Assembly (NCBI RefSeq): GCF_012027495.1
Contig: NZ_SNUK01000001.1
Span: forward strand, 248,001-312,000
Source of the DNA: Thermococcus sp. JdF3
Lineage (GTDB): Archaea > Methanobacteriota_B > Thermococci > Thermococcales > Thermococcaceae
Reading direction: 5' to 3'
Length of the DNA stretch: 64,000 nt
A program made the position numbers and the translations under genes. A model generated the notes under the pieces. That model did no database searches, had not been told where the DNA came from, and saw only the letters and a list, made by a program, of their open reading frames with translations. Positions 59,283 to 64,000 of this stretch are shown one piece after another (position 1 is the first letter of the stretch; each line of letters starts with the position of its first letter).

Positions 59283-60092
59283 ATGGAGATAATGGCGGGC
59301 ATAATGCGCGACCACATCCTCGCGCTCCTCAAGGAAGGCAAGCGCGTGGACGGCCGCGGCCTTGAAGACTACAGGGACCTCGAAATCAAGGTCAACGTCA
59401 TCGAGAAGGCCGAGGGCTCCGCATGGGTCAGGCTCGGCAACACCCAGGTCCTCGTGGGCGTGAAGGTCGACATGGGAGAGCCCTTCCCCGACCTCCCGGA
59501 CAGGGGCGTCATAACGACCAACGTGGAGCTCGTCCCCCTTGCCTCCCCGAGCTTTGAGCCCGGTCCGCCGGACGAGAACGCCATAGAACTCGCCCGTGTG
59601 GTTGACAGGGGTATAAGGGAGAGCCAGGCAGTCGAGCTTGAGAAGCTCGTCATAGTTCCAGGCAAGCTCGTCCGCGTCGTTTTCATAGACGTCCACGTCC
59701 TCGACCACGACGGCAACCTCCTCGACGCGAGCGGCATCGGCGCGATAGCGGCCCTGCTCAGCACCAGGATGCCGAAGGTGGTCTACAACGAGGAGACCGA
59801 CGAGGTCGAGGTTCTCGACGAGTACGAGCCCCTTCCGGTCAGGAGGATACCGATACCGGTTACCATGGCCAAGATCGGTCCGAACATCCTCGTTGACCCT
59901 AACCTCGACGAGGAGCGCGTCATGGACGGCAGGATAATCGTGACCACCGACGAAAACGCCATGATATCCTCCGTCCAGAAGAGTGAGGGCGGTTCGTTCA
60001 AGCTCGAGGAGGTCATGTATGCGGTTGACACCGCGATAAAGAAGGCCGCCGAGATACGGGAGAAGGTTCTTGAGGCCGTTAAGGCCGAGTGA
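59283..60092 (+). CDS. rrp42: Exosome subunit Rrp42
   Basis: A 269-residue RNase PH-fold subunit that pairs with Rrp41 in the hexameric ring and is not catalytic itself. It begins MEIMAGIMRDHILALLKEGK, continues KRVDGRGLEDYRDLEIKVNV and ends in DTAIKKAAEIREKVLEAVKAE. The Rrp41 active-site acidic set is replaced, as usual. The start at 59283 follows GGAGGTGAGTGAG, immediately after the Rrp41 stop; the frame would allow an earlier start but the ribosome-binding site decides. Confidence 0.96.
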   Translation: MEIMAGIMRDHILALLKEGKRVDGRGLEDYRDLEIKVNVIEKAEGSAWVRLGNTQVLVGVKVDMGEPFPDLPDRGVITTNVELVPLASPSFEPGPPDENAIELARVVDRGIRESQAVELEKLVIVPGKLVRVVFIDVHVLDHDGNLLDASGIGAIAALLSTRMPKVVYNEETDEVEVLDEYEPLPVRRIPIPVTMAKIGPNILVDPNLDEERVMDGRIIVTTDENAMISSVQKSEGGSFKLEEVMYAVDTAIKKAAEIREKVLEAVKAE

Positions 60093-60115
60093 CCTTTTCC
60101 CCTCTGGTGATTTTT

Positions 60116-60403
60116 ATGGACCTTGTGGACGCCATCGCAGTGGCCGTGATGGTTCTTTTCACGCTCCAGTTTCTTGGACTGGCGGTTAGGGGCGGCTCAA
60201 AAAAGGAGCTCTTTCTGACCCTTGCGCTGTGGTCCATGAGCCTCGGTGTCTGGGTCATCTACAGCGCCTCCGTTGAGTGGGGATGGGACTTCTACGCGTA
60301 CGTATCCCTGATGTTCGCCGCGGTCACGTTCCTCCTGAGCGTTTTTGGACTTTATCGGCTGCGTGAGGAGGAAGGACTGGGCGAATTTCAGAAAGAGATA
60401 TAA
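60116..60403 (+). CDS. Small membrane protein after the exosome genes
   Basis: A 95-residue protein with three hydrophobic segments (AIAVAVMVLFTLQFLGLAV, LFLTLALWSMSLGVWVIY, FYAYVSLMFAAVTFLLSVF) and a charged tail. ATG 60116 follows GGTGATTTTT. It lies 24 bases after rrp42 and may be co-transcribed. No family recognised; in many archaea ribosomal L37ae follows the exosome genes, which is not the case here. Confidence 0.65.
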   Translation: MDLVDAIAVAVMVLFTLQFLGLAVRGGSKKELFLTLALWSMSLGVWVIYSASVEWGWDFYAYVSLMFAAVTFLLSVFGLYRLREEEGLGEFQKEI

Positions 60404-60454
60404 ACACAAATGCCCAAAATAATCCAGCCTTATGATTAATTGGGGGGAACGGTT

Positions 60455-60859
60455 ATGGGATTGTTTGACAGCCTTAAGAAGAAGGACGAAAAGCCCAAGC
60501 CCAAGAAGAAGCCGCCGGCGGCGGTTAAGAAGAGTGTTACCGCTCCCAGGCGTGACATCGATGTCGTTCCTCTTGAGGAGGATGTTATTGCTAAGGAGAT
60601 AGTCAAGCCCCAGATCAGGTACCTCAAGAAGATCGTCGTCACCAGCTACGCCGATCTTGAGAGGATATCCGAGGAGCTCCAGAACGGCAACATAGTTCTC
60701 GTTGACCTCACCCCGCTCGAGGTCAAGCCGGAGGTTCTTGAGAAGGTCGCGGAGCAGCTTAAGGGGATGGTCGGGGCCCTCGGCGGCCAGGCCGCTAAAA
60801 TATGCAAGCACGAAATAAAGCTCATTCTCGTCCCGTCGGACATCAAGATCGCCAAGTGA
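60455..60859 (+). CDS. sepF: Cell division protein SepF
   Basis: A 134-residue SepF. It has an N-terminal amphipathic segment MGLFDSLKKKDEK for membrane attachment, a basic and proline-rich linker (KPKPKKKPPAAVKK), then the folded domain YLKKIVVTSYADLERISEEL, GNIVLVDLTPLE and VGALGGQAAKI. In archaea with FtsZ, SepF anchors the ring to the membrane. The ATG at 60455 follows GGGGGGAACGGTT. TATA box GATATAAAC at 60397. Monocistronic. Confidence 0.93.
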   Translation: MGLFDSLKKKDEKPKPKKKPPAAVKKSVTAPRRDIDVVPLEEDVIAKEIVKPQIRYLKKIVVTSYADLERISEELQNGNIVLVDLTPLEVKPEVLEKVAEQLKGMVGALGGQAAKICKHEIKLILVPSDIKIAK

Positions 60860-60938
60860 TTTCCTTTTTGGCCCTTTCTATCTCTGCCTACCATGGATTT
60901 ATAAAGGGGTCGGTCCCTCTATTCTCCGGTGGTGTGAG

Positions 60939-61613
60939 ATGACGGAAGGTGAGAAACCCAGGGTCGATGTGGGAGAGGCGGATGATATCCAGGTCATCTC
61001 TCTTGGGGACTGTCCGATCTGCGGCGGCAAGGGCACGCTCAAGGCCATGCAGTACATCCACGAAATACCCTACTTCGGCAGGGTCATGGAAAGCACGATA
61101 TTCTGTGAGAAGTGCGGCTACAGGAACGCTGACGTTGTGATGCTGGAGGACAGGCCCCCGAAGCTCTACACGGTTCGCGTTGAGGAGGAGAAGGACCTCT
61201 TCACCCGCGTCGTCAGGAGCAAGAGCGGTACAATCGAGCTGGACGAGATTGGTGTCAAGATTGAGCCCGGCCCCGCGGCGGAGGGCTTCGTCAGTAACGT
61301 GGAGGGCGTTCTCGAGCGCGTTCGCGAGACCCTCCTCATGGCGAGGGAGTTCAAAAAGCAGGAGGGCGACGAGGAAGCGGTGCGCAGGGCGGACGAGGTG
61401 CTCGAGTACATCAACGCCGTTAAGGACGGCAAAAAGCCTCTGACGGTCAGGATAATGGATCCCCTCGGCAACAGCGCCCTCATCGGTGAGAAGGTGAAGA
61501 GCCGCCTGCTGACGCAGGAGGAAATCAATAGCCTCAGCCTCGGTCCCTACGTCACGGTCGAGCCCGAGGCTGGAGAGGACACCCCAGAGGAGAGCCCCGA
61601 AGGCGGCTCTTAG
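60939..61613 (+). CDS. ZPR1-type zinc finger protein
   Basis: A 224-residue protein with one ZPR1 unit. The C4 zinc finger is GDCPICGGKGT (residue 24) with FCEKCGYRNADV near 56. It is followed by the beta-rich ZPR1 domain (RVVRSKSGTIELDEIGVKIEPG) and a helical segment (VEGVLERVRETLLMA), then DPLGNSALIG. Eukaryotic ZPR1 binds eEF1A and acts as its chaperone; an equivalent role in archaea is inferred. GGTGTGAG precedes the ATG. It overlaps the convergent neighbour by four bases. Confidence 0.93.
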   Translation: MTEGEKPRVDVGEADDIQVISLGDCPICGGKGTLKAMQYIHEIPYFGRVMESTIFCEKCGYRNADVVMLEDRPPKLYTVRVEEEKDLFTRVVRSKSGTIELDEIGVKIEPGPAAEGFVSNVEGVLERVRETLLMAREFKKQEGDEEAVRRADEVLEYINAVKDGKKPLTVRIMDPLGNSALIGEKVKSRLLTQEEINSLSLGPYVTVEPEAGEDTPEESPEGGS

Positions 61614-62134
61614 AGATAGACTGCCTCCCTCGACAGGAGGTCCTCGATAAGATCCTTTACCCACGCCTTTCGGCTTTTTCTTGAGAGGTGGATTATGCCC
61701 TCAACCTGAACCCCGTAGCGCTCCCTCATCTCCTCCCTGCTCATGGGCTCCTTAAAGAGGAACGGCCTCTCTATCGTGAAGGCATAGCCGTATCTCCTGA
61801 TATACTGCCCCAGCCAGCGCTTTCCGTTTTCTCCGTGAACCAGGGTTAAACCGCTGGTCTCCCCGGTCATCTCCCACAGCGTGTCCAGGTCAGCCCTTAT
61901 GACCTCCCCGACTTCGAAGCCCCCCGCAATGGTGCCCCTTCTTGTCAGGGTCTGTTCCTCGTGGAGGCCGAGCCTTCTCAGCGTGTCCCTGAGCTCGTAG
62001 GGGTTCCCCCTCGCCACGTAGAGAAAGACGGTGTCTCCCTCCCTGAACGCCCTGCTCTTCCTGAGCTCCACCGTTTTCAGTCCCCGAAATATCAGCTCCG
62101 CGTAGACCTGGTGGAGCGCTATCACGTGCTCCAT
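61610..62134 (-). CDS. PUA/ASCH-like protein (DUF365 type)
   Basis: A 174-residue protein. The first 45 residues (IALHQVYAELIFRGLKTVELRKSR, given in part) have the ASCH/PUA-like arrangement of an RNA-binding barrel, with FREGDTVFLYVARGNPYELRD and AGGFEVGEVIRADLD after it. The middle contains RYGYAFTIERPFLF and a helical C-terminus. It resembles the archaeal DUF365 family. Predicted RNA binding, no known reaction. GAGACC/ATG context with TATA CTTTTAAG about 30 bases ahead. Confidence 0.78.
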   Translation of the reverse strand: MEHVIALHQVYAELIFRGLKTVELRKSRAFREGDTVFLYVARGNPYELRDTLRRLGLHEEQTLTRRGTIAGGFEVGEVIRADLDTLWEMTGETSGLTLVHGENGKRWLGQYIRRYGYAFTIERPFLFKEPMSREEMRERYGVQVEGIIHLSRKSRKAWVKDLIEDLLSREAVYL

Positions 62135-62264
62135 GGTCTCACCGCCCGTTCTTGGGAAGAAAGCTTAAAAGGTTTGAGCAGGGCTTACTCTTTGGTGAAG
62201 TTAATGGGGTCAGAAGACTGAGGACCTTTCGGAAGGGCTACGCGTTCCTCCTTGTCGCTCTGTA

Positions 62265-62531
62265 ATGGACTTTCTGGGGACCTTCCTGCTGGCCCCGGGC
62301 TTTGGGCTTTTCTCCTCTTCGATGGAGAGATGCCCTGTTATACTGGATGGCGGTGAATACAGGCTCTCGGCTGGAAAGAGGGGCTCCGTCTATGAGATGA
62401 CGGTGCTGAGGGACGGTTCGCCTCTGTGGGGGAATGTCCTCGATTACGTCAGGCTTGGTGAGCTGGCCCTGGATACAGGAAGTGATTGGGTGGCAGTGGT
62501 CTCCAGGGAGAAAGAGGGGGAAGTCCCCTAA
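62265..62531 (+). CDS. Short hypothetical protein, possibly the remains of a membrane protein
   Basis: An 88-residue frame (MDFLGTFLLAPGFGLFSSSM, then PVILDGGEYRLSAGK and LGELALDTGSDWVAVVSR) with no ribosome-binding site. Just upstream, another frame reads VRRLRTFRKGYAFLLVAL, which looks like a membrane-protein N-terminus, and stops exactly at the ATG used here. A functional TATA candidate (CTTAAAAGG) is at 62164, too far for this ATG. A decayed gene with one or two frameshifts is therefore as likely as a real small protein. It converges on homoserine dehydrogenase with four bases of overlap. Confidence 0.4.
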   Translation: MDFLGTFLLAPGFGLFSSSMERCPVILDGGEYRLSAGKRGSVYEMTVLRDGSPLWGNVLDYVRLGELALDTGSDWVAVVSREKEGEVP

Positions 62532-63529
62532 ACCTTCAGTGCCGCCTTTATGATGTCGCTTACCACGCCGCTTGCCGTCTCCTTCAATCCCGCCCCTGCC
62601 CCCTTGATGACCAGCTCGCCGAGCAGGTCGGTTCTTATTACTGCGGCGTTCTCGTGGCTCTCAACTGCGAGGGGGCTTCCGGGCGGTACCTCCCGCGGCT
62701 CGACGACGACCCTTCCCCTCTCCACGGCGGCAACGAGCCTTATCGTCCTTCCGCGCTCCCGGGCCCTCCTCACCTCCCCGGATGTGACCTCCGCTATTCC
62801 CTTGACCGCTATATCGTCAAATGTTATCGGGTGGAATGCGAGACAGTGGAGGATTGTTGCCTTGTAGCCCGCGTCGATACCCAGGACATCGCCGCTTGGG
62901 TCTCTTTCAGCTATTCCGAGCCTTTGGGCAGTTTTTAGGGCCCTCTCGAAGTCCTGCCCCATCTCCATCTGGCTCAGAATGAAGGTCGTGGTGGCGTTGA
63001 GCACCGCCTCCATGCCTTCAATTGAGTCTGCGAGGATGCCCTCGCGCAGGAGGGTGATGATCGGCGTGCCCGCCATCACGGTGGCCTCGAAGAGGTACGG
63101 AAGGTCTCTTTTCTCGGCTTCCCCGATGAGGTCGGCGTAGTGAAAGGCCAGGGGCGGCTTGTTGCTCGTAACAATCCCTCTGCCATCCCTGAGTGCCGCC
63201 AGATGCCACTCGTGGGCGTTTTTGTCGTTGGTCACGTCCACGATTATGTCGGCATCTATTTCCCTCACGGCCTCCTTTGGTGTGAGGCTGTAAACCTCGT
63301 AGTCGTTGGTCCAGGAGGAGAGCTTTCCGAAGGTCTCCTTAACCGCGAGGACCTCGCGCAGATCCATCCCCTCGGGAAGCCACACCACCCCGCTCGTGTC
63401 CGCTACGCTCACGACCCTGAACTTCAGCCGGTACCTCTCGCGGAAGAACGCCTCCCTGCTGAGGAGAACGCGCGCGACTGCCCGTCCGACGTTCCCAAAA
63501 CCGAAGAGCGAGAGCTTCACCTCTCTCAC
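62528..63529 (-). CDS. hom: Homoserine dehydrogenase
   Basis: A 333-residue enzyme that reduces aspartate semialdehyde to homoserine for Thr and Met synthesis. The NAD(P) site is LSLFGFGNVGRAVARVLL near residue 6. DIIVDVTND and VTSNKPPLAFHYADL follow, then the substrate and catalytic region LFEATVMAGTPIITLLRE, NATTTFILSQME and GDVLGIDAGYKATIL with the catalytic Lys/Asp set. No ACT domain, so feedback control is absent or elsewhere. The GTG at 63529 is chosen because CGGTGATGCGC lies ahead at the local standard spacing; ATG 63535 is the alternative. Confidence 0.93.
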   Translation of the reverse strand: MREVKLSLFGFGNVGRAVARVLLSREAFFRERYRLKFRVVSVADTSGVVWLPEGMDLREVLAVKETFGKLSSWTNDYEVYSLTPKEAVREIDADIIVDVTNDKNAHEWHLAALRDGRGIVTSNKPPLAFHYADLIGEAEKRDLPYLFEATVMAGTPIITLLREGILADSIEGMEAVLNATTTFILSQMEMGQDFERALKTAQRLGIAERDPSGDVLGIDAGYKATILHCLAFHPITFDDIAVKGIAEVTSGEVRRARERGRTIRLVAAVERGRVVVEPREVPPGSPLAVESHENAAVIRTDLLGELVIKGAGAGLKETASGVVSDIIKAALKV

Positions 63530-63572
63530 GCGCATCACCGTAAGAAGAGGGAGAAAAGGGGCTTAAATCCTT

Positions 63573-64000
63573 TCACTTGTTGAGGATCACTTTTATGATG
63601 TCCATGTCCCTGACGATGCCGACGAGCTCGCCCTCGCCCCGGATGACGGGCAGCTGCTCTATCTCGTACTTGACCATCTTCTGGGCGACGTCGTAGATGC
63701 TCATGTGCGGTGTCGCAACGACCAGCTCGCGGTTCATTATGTCCTCAACGGGCTTCTTCGGCAGCTGGAGCTCGGCCTTCTCGAAGAGGAGCGTCGGGTT
63801 GCTCTCGAGTATCCAGTCCTCCTCGCTCGAGGCGGAGAGGGCGGTGCTCTTCATGACGCGGATAACCTCGCTGTCCTTGAGGATGTCCGTCTCGTCCACC
63901 ATTCCAACCAGGTTGCCTTCGTCGTCGATGACAGGGATGGCCATGGCGTTGCACAGGAGGAGGGCCTTGAGGGCGGCCTTGAGCGGTGTTCCCCTCCAGA
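63573..64000 (-). CDS. CBS-domain protein (partial, N-terminus outside window)
   Basis: The C-terminal part of a CBS-domain protein. It is open to the right edge and reads WRGTPLKAALKALLLCNAM, then IPVIDDEGNLVGMVDETDIL (end of one CBS unit), a linker, DIMNRELVVATPHMSIYDVA and LPVIRGEGELVGIVRDMDII (a further CBS unit), ending KVILNK. CBS pairs bind adenine nucleotides and act as sensors. At least one further CBS unit or half-unit lies beyond the window. It follows homoserine dehydrogenase closely on the same strand (upstream of it). Confidence 0.88.
   Translation of the reverse strand, partial: WRGTPLKAALKALLLCNAMAIPVIDDEGNLVGMVDETDILKDSEVIRVMKSTALSASSEEDWILESNPTLLFEKAELQLPKKPVEDIMNRELVVATPHMSIYDVAQKMVKYEIEQLPVIRGEGELVGIVRDMDIIKVILNK

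Noticed and set aside
1-64000. CRISPR array or complete insertion sequence
   Set aside because: No regularly spaced direct repeats, no transposase frames and no terminal repeats flanking a coding unit were found on reading.

Overview
The window is chromosomal DNA of a hyperthermophilic euryarchaeon of the order Thermococcales, almost certainly Thermococcus. The evidence is a family B DNA polymerase of the KOD/9-degrees-N type carrying a Tli Pol-1-like intein, archaeal information genes (Rpo7, Spt4, S24e, proteasome alpha, SBDS, Rrp4-Rrp41-Rrp42), Shine-Dalgarno sites of the GGTGA/GGAGG kind, TATA boxes about 25 bases ahead of starts, and several leaderless genes. Genes are dense, frequently overlap by 1 to 4 bases, and use NTG starts freely. 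Many starts given here were moved downstream of the longest open frame because a Shine-Dalgarno or TATA spacing decides them.

Layout. 1-2049 (minus): ppa, rpoE(rpo7)-spt4-dephospho-CoA kinase-rps24e. 2159-7336 (minus): a surface-filament locus, with two small winged-helix regulators (one membrane anchored) upstream of three DUF1102-type exported subunits, a dedicated SipW-like signal peptidase and a DUF5305 protein; a perfect 23-base palindrome lies ahead of the promoter. 7742-9958: tRNA-Gln(CUG), a DtxR-type metal regulator with its own operator, and an AzgA-type purine permease. 10046-14514 (minus): an exported protein with a duplicated domain, then a two-gene ABC importer without a binding protein. 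14599: DmpA-like peptidase. 15641-20464 (minus): a tightly coupled six-gene operon encoding a 66-residue secreted peptide, two exported anchored proteins (one with PEGA repeats) and an ABC exporter.

20898-28552: radical SAM protein, endonuclease IV-like protein with a DtxR-like box, coiled-coil/DUF373/thiamine-binding group, AMMECR1, a vapBC pair with a frameshifted toxin, and an RNA m5C methyltransferase. 29292-33233: polB with one intein; codon choice shifts at the two other classical intein sites, which are empty here. 33286-36724: an obscure minus-strand cluster (Cys/His protein, HAD phosphatase, TOPRIM/DUF3226, DUF2391). 36793-41811: S-layer-like protein, MFS permease, chemoreceptor. 42003-50862: DnaJ-zinc-finger DHH phosphoesterase, a second MFS permease with a PadR regulator and paired operator, thioesterase, nicotinamidase, AI-2E-type permease and several small conserved unknowns. 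50918-54316: AAA ATPase-DUF234 gene and iorA without iorB beside it.

54504-64000: small genes (MazG-like, HIT), then the conserved proteasome/exosome operon, SepF, ZPR1, a DUF365-like protein, homoserine dehydrogenase and a CBS-domain protein cut by the window edge. No rRNA, CRISPR array or complete insertion sequence was seen. The best candidates for undescribed biology are the filament locus with its membrane-bound regulator and the secreted-peptide/ABC operon.
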